A stretch of DNA of 64,000 nucleotides from Tubulanus polymorphus. Taxonomy: Eukaryota; Nemertea; Palaeonemertea; Tubulaniformes; Tubulanidae. Positions 53,513 to 64,000 of this stretch are shown here, one piece after another. The translations under genes and the position numbers were made by a program. Location: positions 8,232,704 through 8,296,703 of the forward strand of contig NC_134036.1 of NCBI RefSeq assembly GCF_964204645.1. Reading direction: 5' to 3'. The notes under the pieces are model-generated. The model was not told the DNA's origin. It saw only the letters and a list, made by a program, of their open reading frames with translations, and did no database searches. Each line of letters begins with the position of its first letter. Positions within the stretch are counted from its first letter, which is position 1.

Positions 53513-54905
53513 ATACTGCGCTCGCGTTATGATATTTTGATTCGCCGTGAGCCTCTGCAAATCCAGCGATCAAAATTAAATCGAAGGTGAATAAGAAATG
53601 ATGAACCAATTTTCGACTTAACGTTAACCGTCTGTTCGTCAGGCCATCCTGGAGTTGGTGGCGGCGGTGTATGGCCATTATCCTGATTAAAAAACTATCC
53701 GAAATTCGAAGGGACCTTAAATGTTATTGGCAGTTGTTGCACATTTCTACGGAGATGCTGCGGCTATATTATTGTCAATGATTTATTATCAATTCTTTTG
53801 ATCGAAATAGAGCCTACGAAAGGACCGACCGGTTAGAAGTTAGAATCCACTCTTCAGGATGATAGACCTTTGTCGCAGTACACCAAGGCCAAGGCTGAAG
53901 TATCGTGGCATGTAAGTATCGATTTAGGGGCGGATCCAAGTGCGGACTTGGACAGGAGCGCAAAAAAATGAAAAGGGCATTATAATGAAAATGGGCAAGT
54001 TAAGTTTCCACGCAGCCAAAACTAGGGTCTGGAAAAATTTGAAATTCCAATGCATTTTCAGGGGGCGTTGGAAGTGCAAATTTAGTGAATGACGTTTTTT
54101 ATGATACCATGTTTTTGACGAAATTGAGGTAAATTTGGCGTGTCAAAATGGGCAATTGGCCGCGGCGGCAATAAAAAAGCTTTCAACGCGCTTGATTTTC
54201 ATACACACAATTTCTGGAAACTCGAGGGACAGTAACGAGAATTTAAGCTAAATCTTGCGCCGCGGACTGCTGTCTTATTAGTTGCCGATGGAAAACGTGC
54301 CCTCAAAAATATCGCCACTGTATCTTCAGCTGGCGCGAGGCAAAATGAGTTTTGAAGTTTGGGGAATTCGGTATTCGATAAGCGCGTTCGACTGGGCCTT
54401 CGATATTCTTCGAATTGGGTATCGGACGGTTAGTCTTCATTCAGATATCGTCTGTTATGGCGTTGACGACTATTTCAACTCGATAATTCACGGATAGATT
54501 TCGAGTCGTCGTCTTGTTGATAAGCCCAACGCGGTAAATCTACGCACTGAATCGCGAGAGACGAGTAACATATAAATCCCACAATTACGAGATCGAAAAA
54601 GATTTTGAAATATCGAAACTATTGTTAAAATTTGTCATGAACCCGCCCGAATTTTTGGTTTTACACTCTTTCGGTTTCATTCCCCTTGAAAATGGTTTTT
54701 AGTGTAGGACCGAAAATTCGCGTTCTTGATAAATTTTGATGGTTTCGATATCCTAAAAACTTTTTCGATCTCGTGATTGTGGGATTTATATTTTTGTTGA
54801 TAAGCTTGTTCATTCTATCCTCATTTCCGCAATTTCTATTTCCGAAGCGGATTGATGGTGATTCGAGATGTGCGTATGTTTTTAAATTTGAATTTCGCGT
54901 TTTAG
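53513..54905. other. intron, nothing recognised
   Basis: No exon with FN3 or other domain features and no clear repeat. The missing first half of the next FN3 domain may be hidden here. Confidence 0.35.
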
Positions 54906-55140
54906 GGTTTGACGGCTCATGAGTTACGGTGCAAAGCAGACAGCGCTTGGTATCATGTCGAATACAAGGAGAAAGACGAAGAGATATGGACGAAACTCAA
55001 TGCCGGGACTGGTATCACATCAGCGACAATCACCGAGCTGACTCCTTATACTCGGTATATCATAAGAGTAGGATTTAGGAATGAATCCGATGCCACCTAT
55101 AAGTACAGCGACGAATTTGAGATAACAACAGCTACCGGAG
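54906..55140 (+). CDS. fibronectin type III exon 2 (second half of a domain)
   Basis: Acceptor TTTTAG, donor GGTTTG. WYHVEYKEKDEEIW, ITELTPYTRYIIRVGFRN and EFEITTATG are the C-to-G strands of FN3. The A/B strands with the first tryptophan are missing, and the entry is phase 0 instead of phase 1. Either a separate upstream half-exon exists or this copy is truncated. Confidence 0.65.
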
Positions 55141-55783
55141 GTTTGTTCATTCAATTACTTAATATCGCTATTCTTCCAATTCTAATCGGCACGTTTTCAA
55201 AAACAAACCGGATCTTCCCCACTTCATGTGTGCCCGCGGAACTTCTGAACCCCATTCCACTTAACACCGAACAGTAAACATCAGCGCACTTTCAAACGAA
55301 ACAGATCGTCCACACTTCACGTATGCTTCGACCGAGAGATTTTTAACTGAAAATGAACAAAAAAAAAATAAATTACGAATACCAGACATTGGATATTTTA
55401 TCAGCGCATTTTCATAAACTGATCGTCCACACTTCACACGTTTTCAGTGCTTCACCTGCACCATTTTTGATTGAAAATGAACTACGAACATCAGACATTG
55501 AACATTTTATCAGCATACTTTCAAAAACTGGTGAAAATCCACACCCCAGAGCTACATGTACAAATCAATCGTTCGATGATTGCATTTCACACCGCTTCCA
55601 ATTTGATCGGCGCATTCTCAAAAACGGATTCCCTGACCGCTCCCAGCGACCTACGTGCGCAGAAAAACGTATTCGATCGATGAAACCATCGTAATTGATG
55701 AATCGAAAAAAGATTATTCAGTTGTTTGGTTTTACGCGTACGTATTGAATATATGATGATTTGTATGTTTTATCTGTTTATAG
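55141..55783. other. intron with short tandem-like duplication
   Basis: Variants of ACATCAGACATTGAACATTTTATCAGC and TTCAAAAACTG recur several times between 55280 and 55620. No exon. Confidence 0.4.
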
Positions 55784-56102
55784 TTCCAGGTCCGGTACGC
55801 GATTTGGAAACTACAGGGGAGTCGGCTACTAGTTTAACAGTAACCTGGTCTCCACCAACGCCATCAAACGGGGAGATTTCGAAGTACAAAGTTTCGTATA
55901 GACAACTCAAGTATAAAGCGTGTTCTAATAAGACGGTCGCGGATCAGTTTCACCAAAAACCTGAAACATCACTTCTTAATAAGACTATAACCGGTTTAAA
56001 TCCGTTTAGTGAATACGAGATCACTGTTCAGCCGTTCACTTCAGCTAGTACTGGATCAGAGTAAAAATAAAAAAAGTATCACAGCATCGACTAAACCAGC
56101 TG
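55784..56102 (+). CDS. fibronectin type III exon 3, with 3' frameshift
   Basis: Acceptor GTTTATAG, phase 1. VPGPVRDLETTGESATSLTVTW, YKVSYRQ and ITGLNPFSEYEITVQPF give a complete FN3 domain. The frame then hits TAA at 56062-56064 in an A-rich run. A shifted frame reads SITASTKPA and reaches a donor (GCTG|GTAGGT, 56103) in phase 1, exactly how such exons should end. So an indel in the A-run probably broke the exon, or the sequence has an error there. Confidence 0.65.
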
Positions 56103-56409
56103 GTAGGTGATAGTGTCAGGAGACGCCAGGTCGACTCGAAGTATCATTGTAGCGAGATTTTCGAAAACATTCAAATTCTTTAAGGGAGCATCTCAAAATT
56201 TTGATAGTTACTTCAATTAGATTAACTCGCGGAAGGGGATGGGGGTTGGAGGCCTCCCGCGGATTCATCACGACTGCCGAACTATCGATTCTTTGTAGTG
56301 CGGGTATATATGGTGTGTATTCAGTTTAAGATATTTTATGAGTTCGCGGGCTATGCCGATGAAAGCGTGCCTAGCTTTTCAGTAATTGCCTAGACTTGCT
56401 AATTTTCGA

Positions 56410-56866
56410 GAAATTAACCCAGAATACCGTGGAACCGGGTTTAGAGACAAATTAAACCCACAAAACTTTGGAACTGGATCCAGAGTCAAATTAAACCCAC
56501 ACAACTGTGGAACTGGATCCAGTGGCAATAAAACCCACAAAACTAAAACTGGGTCCAGAATCAAATTAAACCCATGGGACTGGGTTTTAAGTCAGGTTAA
56601 GCCCTCACTTACTGTGAATCAGGGTCCAGAATCGAATCAAACCCATAGAACTGGGTCTAGAGTCAAAGTGAACTCACACAAGTGTGGAACTGGATCCATA
56701 GATAGATTAAACCCATACAACTGTGGAACTGGATCTAGAGTCAAATTAAATCTACGCAACTGTGGAACTGGATCTAGAATCAAATTAAATCTACACAACT
56801 GTGGAACTGGATCGAGAGATGAATTATACCCATACTTCGAATGAGGATCATTTAGAAATCAGATTA
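56410..56866 (+). repeat. repeat M copy 2, internal ~39-bp minisatellite
   Basis: Collinear with copy 1 (52663-53080). It stays open for about 150 codons of GTGSRxKLN-type repeats, but the shared non-coding repeat structure and lack of splice context argue against translation. Confidence 0.8.
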
Positions 56867-56944
56867 AAGTTTCGCCTGACTTATGTTGATCCTTTTCTAC
56901 GGTTATGCGGTTTTTGAATTTGACTCTGTCGTCTATCGTTACAG

Positions 56945-57240
56945 CTCCTGTGGTACACCTGCGAAGGCTACTGTAACAACAGAACAGATTACAGCTACTG
57001 TCAGCTTTCCGCGTTTCAGATGTGAGAATATGAATGGACAATTAACTGGTTTCAACTATGAAGTTAGGAAGAGATCTGATTATACTATAGTTGACAGCAA
57101 AACTGTGGCTCCTCGGTACTGGTCATCTACAATAACTGGTTTGACGCCTTACACCGAGTATTATCTCAAATACAAATGGAGGAATTCTAAAGGCGAAACT
57201 GAATTTTCTCAACCGACAATATTCACTACCGATGAATCAG
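56945..57240 (+). CDS. fibronectin type III exon 4
   Basis: GTPAKATVTTEQITATVSF, FNYEVRK, ITGLTPYTEYYLKYKWRN and a donor CAG|GTTAGT in phase 1. FN3 signature is clear, though the first tryptophan is replaced by phenylalanine. The acceptor GTTACAG at 56944 would require phase 2 entry while all neighbours use phase 1, so a one-base deletion near 56950 is likely if it is spliced to the others. Confidence 0.65.
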
Positions 57241-57649
57241 GTTAGTTCGTCATGTTTTACTTTGTAAACCCTCCGCTGCTTCTACCGATTACGTATAGAA
57301 TTAGCAATCCCTAATCATAGACTATTTCAATCGCGCTCTAATATTTCTGTGGTTTCGTGTGAGCGTAATTAGTTTTGGACTTCACGCATACCCTGACTAT
57401 GTATCGCTCGTTTATGGAGGCGCCGATATATCGTGGGTCGTTTCGTGAATGTGGCAGGACCCGCGTGCCGGATACCGGATTTCGCGCCTCTTTGTCTAAA
57501 TCCTGGATCCGGCCCTGAAAAAAAATATCGTATCGTGTGAATATTTACACGAGAGACTTTTGTCGAGAGTCGAATGAACGATAAAACCGCAACAGAATCA
57601 CATTTTTTTAAAAAAAGGTTCATCCTTGAAAAATAATTTCATAATAATG

Positions 57650-57960
57650 TTATTTATATAGCGCAGGTATCCTATAGCCGGAGTCACTTCAAATGCGCTC
57701 CAAATTTGGTATTATCACCCCCAGCCTATAATTCTACTCAATGTATCAGTCATCTCTCCCTGGAGAGAGGTGACATCCAAGCAGCTGCTATAGGCGCCCG
57801 GGAGTCATCCATCAGACTAGGTTCCTGATCTACTCCTGGGTGGAGAGAGGCAATGAGGATAAGTGTCTTGCCCGAGGACGCTACCGTAATGTTCGGGGTT
57901 CGAGACTTGGCTTACAACAGTCGAACGCTCTGACCACTCGCCTACACCGCGCGCACAAAA
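57650..57960 (-). mobile_element. SINE with tRNA-like head
   Basis: On the minus strand 57955-57890 reads GTAGGCGAGTGGTCAGAGCG … CTCGAACCCCGAAC, like the D-arm to T-arm of a serine/leucine tRNA. The body continues to about 57650. A truncated body is at 51259-51420. A tRNA gene is excluded by the poor acceptor stem and the long tail. Confidence 0.5.
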
Positions 57961-58154
57961 ACAAAGCTGAAAAATATAATATTCCAGTCAGCGATCGATT
58001 TCAGCCTCATCAGGTATAATGTATTGAGTCAATGTATTTAGTATGTACACTTTGTTTATTTCCGCTGTGGGGCTTGTATGCGCTTCTTTACATGGTCCAT
58101 TCAATACATTATACCTGAATTGTGTTTCGGTTGCGATTCCGTTGCGGCTTTATT

Positions 58155-58385
58155 TGCACGATACTGGGAATCTAGAAACCACTGGGATCTTTAATACGAA
58201 CTTAAAAGATGATACTGGGAATCTGGAAACTACTTTAATATGTGAACATAAACATGATACTCGTAATCTAGAAACTACTGGAATATGTTGACCATTAACA
58301 TGATACTGGTGTTCTAGAAACTACTGTTATCTGTAATGTAAATCATTAACATGATGCTGAGAATCTAGAAACTATTGGTATCAAG
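58155..58385 (+). repeat. diverged tandem repeat, ~53-bp unit, five copies
   Basis: GATACTGGGAATCTAGAAACTACTGG-type units start near 58159, 58212, 58256, 58302 and 58355. Confidence 0.6.
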
Positions 58386-58518
58386 GGTACTTGGCGCGGG
58401 GCAGTTGCCCTCCAGAAATTTTGCAAAAGTGCCCTTTTTACAGATATTATTCATAAATCCAATAGAACACCCAGACCGTTTTCGAGTTCAAAAAAATTCA
58501 AATGCTAGATACGGCCCA

Positions 58519-58651
58519 GGGGCCAGTTGCTCAAAGGTGGGCTAGAGTTAACCAGTGGATAGTTGACATAGTGACAATTAACAGTTCATTGTTATTATGG
58601 TATTTATCCGCTGGATATCTTTGACCACCAACTTTTGAGCAACTGCAGCCC
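58519..58651. mobile_element. short MITE (GGGGCCAGTTGCTCAAA termini)
   Basis: GGGGCCAGTTGCTCAAAGGT is mirrored by ACTTTTGAGCAACTGCAGCCC at 58631-58651; about 133 bp, non-coding. Confidence 0.65.
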
Positions 58652-58800
58652 TGATATCTGTCATGTTAATTTTACATGAGGCGCGATCGAGTAATGAAAA
58701 AGGCACATGGGCTTAAATGCAGTTTTCACGTCTCATTCTCGAACTGTAAATGTTCTAATCGTTATCGTTTTGTGAGTGTTGTTTCTTATTTCGTCGATAG

Positions 58801-59020
58801 TTCCGCAAGTTCTGAAACCTATCGCGCAATCAGCGTCGACCGATTCGTTGATATTCGCCTAGCAGCCGAAACACCGTCCGTTCGCTAAAATCACCCGGTA
58901 CTACGTTCAATGCGGTAATGCAACTGGTAATGGAACAGCATTGAGAGATCTAAAGGTTTACGACAAATGGGTTGATCAAGTGATCCTGAAGAATTTGAAA
59001 GCGAGTAGCTGGCACTGATG
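58801..59020 (+). pseudogene. decayed fibronectin type III exon
   Basis: After an acceptor TCGATAG the phase-1 frame reads VPQVLKPIAQSASTDSLIFA, then TAG (58860-58862), then QPKHRPFAKITRYYVQCG and further FN3-like sequence (LRDLKVYDKWVDQVILKNLKAS). The stop falls exactly where the invariant B-strand tryptophan should be (TGG to TAG). The frame ends in TGA at 59017-59019 without a clear donor. This module can no longer contribute to the protein. Confidence 0.6.
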
Positions 59021-59029
59021 CCGGGTATA

Positions 59030-59310
59030 ATATCTTAATACGTAATCTTCGTGGTGTGATATACGGTGTATCAAATCATCCTTCCTCGGCAGGGATTTGA
59101 ACCTGCTGGCATCGCTACACTTAGCTTCGGTACGAAACCCTGCCACACTTAGACCGGGTGCGCATGTGCTAAAATAATACAGGATGTTTGGCTAATGATG
59201 ACATAATCTAAGCTGCACACTCCTGCAGGCTTGTGTGGCAGGGTTTTGTACCGTGGCGAGATTCGACACCATCAGACTTGAGTCTGTCCCGGGGAGGATG
59301 ATCTAAATGC
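59030..59310. repeat. SINE-related fragments
   Basis: Inverted and direct variants of the ATGCCATCAGGTTCGAATCC core (59070-59125 and 59255-59300), close to a palindromic CTGGCAGGG/CCCTGCCAC pair. Old and rearranged. Confidence 0.4.
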
Positions 59311-62240
59311 TGGATGAGCGCATGGTTGTGAGCAGTTGTGGCCTGGGTGCATGCGTGGTATGGGTGAGGGGTTAAAAGCCGAGTGTTCTGATACTGAAAG
59401 GTATGGGACTATCCATATAAGACGTCCATACAAAATATGGTAAATCTGACCCCCTATGTCCACATAAAATCCATATCAGCTTGGTGCCCCTCCCTCCTAG
59501 TCCGATGGACAGTAGACCTTAAGTTTCACACTTGCTAAAGATTTGATGCAGCATAAAAGAAACTTAAATATTATTGACGTATTTACATATATTCCCTTAA
59601 ACTGGTATTATAGTTTTAACTTGTTCTGGTAAGTTCTGATAACTAGTCATTGAGGATTGAGTGATTTTACTCATACTTTCATCCACGAACGATGTCCCTA
59701 AACTAATGTTGGACATCCATATCAGAGTAACCCCTTTTCCTTGTCCACAAGTCTGACAAATCTAAAACCCCTTCCCCTTTTGCGTGGATGTCTTTTATGG
59801 ACGGCCCCTATACACTGTACTTAAATGTATGAATATTTACTATTTGAGGTGGCAGCCGGCGGTAAAAAAGGATGGTCCGGATACAGTCGAAGGGTTTACT
59901 TTTACCCACAAGAAGGCAGTAAGTGCAGCTCGTAAATTCATAAATGAACACACAACAAACGTCTCAATAACACACAATACAAACCGATTCCTCGTCAGTT
60001 GTTGCCGGTCGATTTCCGATTGTTTAGACCACGGACTATAAAAATCAATTCGTTTTAGAGTCCATGTTTGGACTCAAGAGTCAATGCTAGCGTACCTAGA
60101 AATATGAAACTGACTCCGCGGGATCGCACGCGTAAGGCACTGAGATTAAGAGACTTCTTCGAAAATACCGATTTTAAGCCGGAATATAGCTACAATAATT
60201 CGAATGTTTCTAACCGGTCGAAACGCTTATTACAGGGTCCCAACGACTCCTTGATTCATTGAAAACTCTTTCTGAACCAATAATAGTTTTCCAGGTCCTT
60301 GAATATCATTGAATTTGAGCAAACTATCCAAAAGTCCTTGAAAACTCGTTGAATTTTGAGAAATTAGCATTTAGAAAATTCTTAGGTTTTTTAGGCCTAG
60401 TTATTATACGCACAGATACCACCAAATTAAATGAATCACCGAGAACTCTTTACCTATTTAGGAGGAGTCGACAGTAATTGGGATATGAAAGTGATGCGGA
60501 CACTAACTCAAAATTTGCTCCTTGAAAAGTTATTGAATTCTCGAATGACTGACTGATCGGTAGGGATCCTGTATCATGATCTCCTTCAGTAGTTCACTTA
60601 CCCGTATAGCGGTACAAAAAATATGTTTATTTTTTTCAAATACCAAACTCGAATAGATCTCTGTGAGCACGGGTCAAATAATTGCATGTGAATTGCAACT
60701 GGTTCCGGAAGTGAATCAATTCGCTTCGTTTTTAGTATCGAGTGAGTGGTTTATGTGCGAACGCTCTCTCTTATTAGACACAGGCCAAATTTGACTCGAG
60801 GCCTGATCCGTGCCAAATTAGATCGCGGCTATGATCATCACCGCTCGGGACATTTGAAAGTGATCCAAGTGATTCCAAACTTGCTAGACGCATTTCTTCT
60901 GTTTCTTGATAATGTGGCGAAAATTGTCAATATCTGGGGTGGGTTTGACCACAAAATGTCGGTCTTTGGTGAAATTATATTATGTATTTTGGAATGGCCT
61001 TAAGCCGTTCTTTTCTCATTGTTTCTTTTTAGATGTACGTATTCCGGGACGGGGCTGAGTGTTCTGCGGCGATGTTTCGGGATCTTTTCGGCTCAATTTC
61101 AATCTGACAGATTTTTGGCAGTCCTGTCAGATTCCAATTTCACGACCTGGGCAGGCCCCCGCGGTGTTGGCCACGCCACATCGCGGTGACATTAGCGATT
61201 TTTCGGCGCCTGTCAAGGCCATTCTTTTATCCTCCACCTACCTATTAGTGTGTGTTCACCTTTTTATATTCGAGACCCAACTTCTTTGATTTTGGGCCGT
61301 TTTGGTTCCGTCTCGTCGCCGGAGAATTCTCCAGCCCTGCTCGTGTTTACGCTCGTTTTTACGACGCCGTTCGCTGGCGCCGCCTCACTTCCGTGTGAGC
61401 GTTTTCGCGGTGGTGCGGTTAACTCCGGTTTATTTTTAGTAAATATCTCCGTATCGGTCTTATAATCGTCATTTTTCGCGTTAATCTTAAAATATTATAG
61501 AACTTAATTCTATTTCTCGCGTATGAAGTCATTATTTAGGGTTTTATCATTCGTCACGGTCGAATGATATCGCGTGCTCTACTTTTTCCGCGGAGCGTAT
61601 CACTGCTCGTCACGCTTGACCAATCACCGCGTGCGTTGACCGCATGAAAACTATAAATTTGGCGCAATCGCGCTCATTGGCAACTTGGCTCTGGCAGAGC
61701 CACATTAGAAACTCTTTCTTGCTGCCTCTTCACCGTTTTACGAATCGGACGCTGTAAATCGTACAGATCATGTAAGAAGACAATTTTACTTTCTATTTAA
61801 GACACGGGCCTCCGGGTCGTCTGACCCCGGGCCGGGATCGCTGCAGTTGTTTTTGACATCCCGCCCTCAGTGAGTCCCGGGTGCCGACGTACCCGGGGGC
61901 CGTGTAGTCGTCGGCCATGGGCTGCCGATAAACTCGTCACTTACAATCCTGTAAATATTGTAAATTCTCCGTCAGTTCATCGTCTGTTTAAATTCAATCC
62001 TTTGACGATGCCATCTTAACGCTTTCGTCGCTGTAATTACTAATAGTAATAGTAATAATAATAGTATAGTATATCTTCTGTGCTATTTCCGTAATTTTAC
62101 TCCTAGATGTCGTTTCTGCTGACCATGAAAATCGCCTGTATTCACTAACTCCTTTTTCGAACGAACACGCGGTCGTTTCTCCTCCTTGACGTCGCCTCTG
62201 AATTTCGACTCTTCGAGTTCGCATCAACGACATTTTGAAT
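59311..62240. other. intron or intergenic; possible LTR-like promoter block
   Basis: Two frames at 59784-60041 and 60068-60262 carry FN3-like scraps (WQPAVKKDGP…GFTFTHKK) but no complete module. At 60755-60830 there is a copy of the GGCCAAATTTG MITE family. From about 61560 to 61990 the DNA is GC-rich with a CCAAT box (61620), CTATAAATTT (61650) and CCGGG clusters. It could be a promoter or solo LTR; no duplicate or coding partner is present to prove it. Confidence 0.3.
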
Positions 62241-62251
62241 TTGGCGCGCTG

Positions 62252-62965
62252 TCGTTGATTAACGACAACGCTCGTCGTTAACTATTTGACGCTCCGTCGT
62301 ATAATTCATATCGTTGATTAACGACAACACTCGTCGTTAACAATTTGACGCTCCGTCGTATAATTCATATCGTTGATTAACGACCACGCTCGTCGTTAAC
62401 TATTTGACGCTCCGTCGTATAATTCTTATCGTTGATTGAAGACAACGCTCGTCGTTAACTATTTGACGCTCCGTCGTATAATTCATATCGTTGATTAACG
62501 ACCACGCTCGTCGTTAACTATTTGACGCTCCGTCGTATAATTCTTATCGTTGATTAACGACAACGCTCGTCGTTAACTATTTGACGCTCCGTCGTATAAT
62601 TCTTATCGTTGATTAACGACAACGCTCGTCGTTAACTATTTGACGCTCCGTCGTATAATTCTTATCGTTGATTGAAGACAACGCTCGTCGTTAACTATTT
62701 GACGCTCCGTCGTATAATTCATATCGTTGATTAACGACCACGCTCGTCGTTAACTATTTGACGCTCCGTCGTATAATTCTTATCGTTGATTAACGACCAC
62801 GCTCGTCGTTAACTATTTGACGCTCCGTCGTATAATTCTTATCGTTGATTGAAGACAACGCTCGTCGTTAACTATTTGACGCTCCGTCGTATAATTCTTA
62901 TCGTTGAATAACGACAACGCTCGTCGTTAACTACTTGACGCTCCGTCGTTAACATCTTAATCGTT
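62252..62965. repeat. 59-bp tandem array, about 12 units, hairpin-forming
   Basis: Unit TCGTTGATTAACGACAACGC followed by TCGTCGTTAACTATTTGACGCTCC and GTCGTATAATTCWTA. Starts at 62252, 62311, 62370, 62429 and so on, every 59 bases. Each unit contains TTAACGAC … GTCGTTAA, able to form a hairpin. Units fall into variant classes (ACGACA, ACGACC, GAAGACA). The classes recur as ordered groups, so the array grew by block duplication. The last unit decays after 62930. Confidence 0.92.
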
Positions 62966-63906
62966 GATTAGCTTCGACGCTCGTTTACTGAGACCTAAGT
63001 TATATTAGATACACACCGGAGTCCGCCGCGCCACCGTTTCTATTTGACGTTCGGTCGTCTCCTTTGTATGCTACCGTACATTGACTGTACCAAGGCTTTG
63101 CAAGCCATGAAGGGCACATTCTTTTTATATATCGAAATGTAAATAATCAAGGTGTTTTGCGTGTGGACATGATGTCCCCTTGGCATCAAGAACGATGAAC
63201 TTTGTATTATAAGATAATATATATATTTTATAATTCGTACTACATTCCAATCAAACTTCGAATCTTGCGTTTATTTGATTCGCCGGCACTGGAAGGATGG
63301 ACGAGGATTTCTGTTGTTTTCCTGCTGCATCGAACCCATTTAGTTCTACGTGAGGATCGTTCCCCTATTGAACGTCGCTACGGACAACACTTATGCATAC
63401 GACTAGTTTGACAGATCTGGCATGAGTCGCAATTAGCTCCTGAGATGACGGGGGACAGCTATGTGCGAGAGGGCACTTGGAATGGGGGTAGCCATATCCG
63501 CCGAGTAATCAACACTGCGAGTTTCGTCCGAGGAAAGCCCCTAAAGCGGATTACTCTGAGGAGAGCGGGTTGGGGGGTCTGTATTGGCCACACAGATTAA
63601 GGCTACGTGGAGTAGGGAGGCGACTGTTTGGAGGAGAGCGTACTGCTTAAACGCCCTTTTTAGCGACATTTTCAATAGAGGAAACGATTCTACATATTTT
63701 ATACCATTTACTATCCTGACAAGAGTCTCCTTGCCGTATTCACTACCCGAGTGCGGTCGACCCAGGCGGACCCGTGTAGCGAGCGCCCCGGCACAGCAGA
63801 GTGACTACGACTACGCTACCTATGGACAACAGCAGTCACTACCTGAATTACTATTTTATATGTTTACACTACAACCGCTACAATAACATCTGTACACACG
63901 TTTCAG
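62966..63906. other. intronic, nothing recognised
   Basis: No exon with domain features is seen before the FN3 exon at 63907. GTGCGAGAGGGCACTTGG near 63462 resembles 14736-14752 and may be a fragment of a dispersed repeat. Confidence 0.3.
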
Positions 63907-64000
63907 AACCCGGTCCGCCCGACGCCGTGAACGCGTCCGACATAACCGAATCCGGCGCCGAGTTGACGTGGAAGCCGCCGAAAACTCCGAACGGAAAAAT
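63907..64000 (+). CDS. fibronectin type III exon, cut by the window edge
   Basis: After acceptor TTTCAG the phase-1 frame reads EPGPPDAVNASDITESGAEL, then TWKPPKTPNGK, the A/B strands of an FN3 domain with the conserved tryptophan. It is intact as far as it goes and continues beyond 64000. It shows the receptor-like gene extends to the right. Confidence 0.75.

Larger units (their letters stand above)
57241..58800. other. intron with SINE, tandem repeat and MITE
   Basis: Contains a tRNA-like SINE (57650-57960, minus), a ~53-bp tandem repeat (58155-58385) and a MITE (58519-58651), listed separately. No exon recognised. Confidence 0.5.

Noticed and set aside
56386-56844. 150-residue GTGSRxKLN repeat protein
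   Set aside because: It is the minisatellite of repeat M read in one frame; the other copy is broken, and there is no splice or start context.
61560-61990. Solo LTR
   Set aside because: CCAAT and TATA-like strings are present, but no TG…CA ends, target duplication or second copy could be found in the window.
62252-62965. CRISPR-like array
   Set aside because: Units are contiguous 59-bp tandem repeats without unique spacers, in an animal genome.

Overview
The window is nuclear DNA from an animal, most likely a marine invertebrate. It has phase-1 spliced exons of a secreted or receptor-type protein (EGF-like, F-type lectin and fibronectin III modules), tRNA-derived SINEs, MITEs, a LINE tail and minisatellites. 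No species can be named from the sequence alone. A small cysteine-rich peptide gene near 8 kb resembles the sea-anemone BDS/APETx defensin-like family, but that is not enough to fix the phylum.

The centrepiece is an almost perfect Maverick/Polinton (adintovirus-like) element at 20367-37548, 17,182 bp long. It has identical 90-bp terminal inverted repeats and a 6-bp target duplication (CGCGTA). It carries a protein-primed type DNA polymerase B, a retrovirus-like integrase with chromodomain, an A32/FtsK-like packaging ATPase, a probable major capsid protein, a probable minor capsid protein, a C2H2/zinc-ribbon protein and about nine small or membrane-associated proteins. The genes are packed almost end to end. 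Nearly every start codon sits in the same signal, TAAT(5-7)-N(3-6)-(T)ATAAATG, which resembles poxvirus late promoters. Three points stand out. (1) The polymerase contains a full-length 355-residue intein with a LAGLIDADG endonuclease, exactly inside the catalytic YFD/TDS motif. (2) Two genes (integrase and a 462-codon gene) are each cut by one in-frame TAA although the TIRs are identical. (3) A GC-richer non-coding island lies near the left end. A diverged relic of a related element lies at about 11.38-11.90 kb. The unoccupied version of the Polinton target is visible in a paralogous repeat at about 11.06 kb.

Layout: 1-4.2 kb, a two-exon gene for a small secreted protein; 4.9-5.4 kb, LINE 3' end; 5.5-6.1 kb, hAT-like MITE; 7.0 kb, SINE; 7.9-8.45 kb, two-exon cysteine-rich peptide gene; 8.6-9.0 kb (minus), GPCR pseudogene; 10.2-12 kb, SINE, dispersed repeat and Polinton relic; 17.26 kb, a signal-peptide exon that splices in phase with an EGF-like exon at 40.7 kb, which would place the Polinton in a 23.4-kb first intron; 38-42 kb, MITEs and minisatellites; 42.8-47.76 kb, an eight-exon nested gene of an uncharacterised family with a frameshift and a deletion; 48.2-64 kb, F-type lectin, EGF and FN3 exons, at least one FN3 exon broken by a stop at its conserved tryptophan. 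A 59-bp tandem array (about 12 copies) lies at 62.25-62.96 kb.

Functionally, the Polinton genes form a self-contained virus-like set: replication (PolB), integration (integrase), packaging (ATPase) and capsid. No adenain-like protease was recognised. The host exons are consistent with the extracellular part of a receptor, for example a receptor tyrosine phosphatase or kinase, whose membrane and catalytic parts would lie beyond the right edge.
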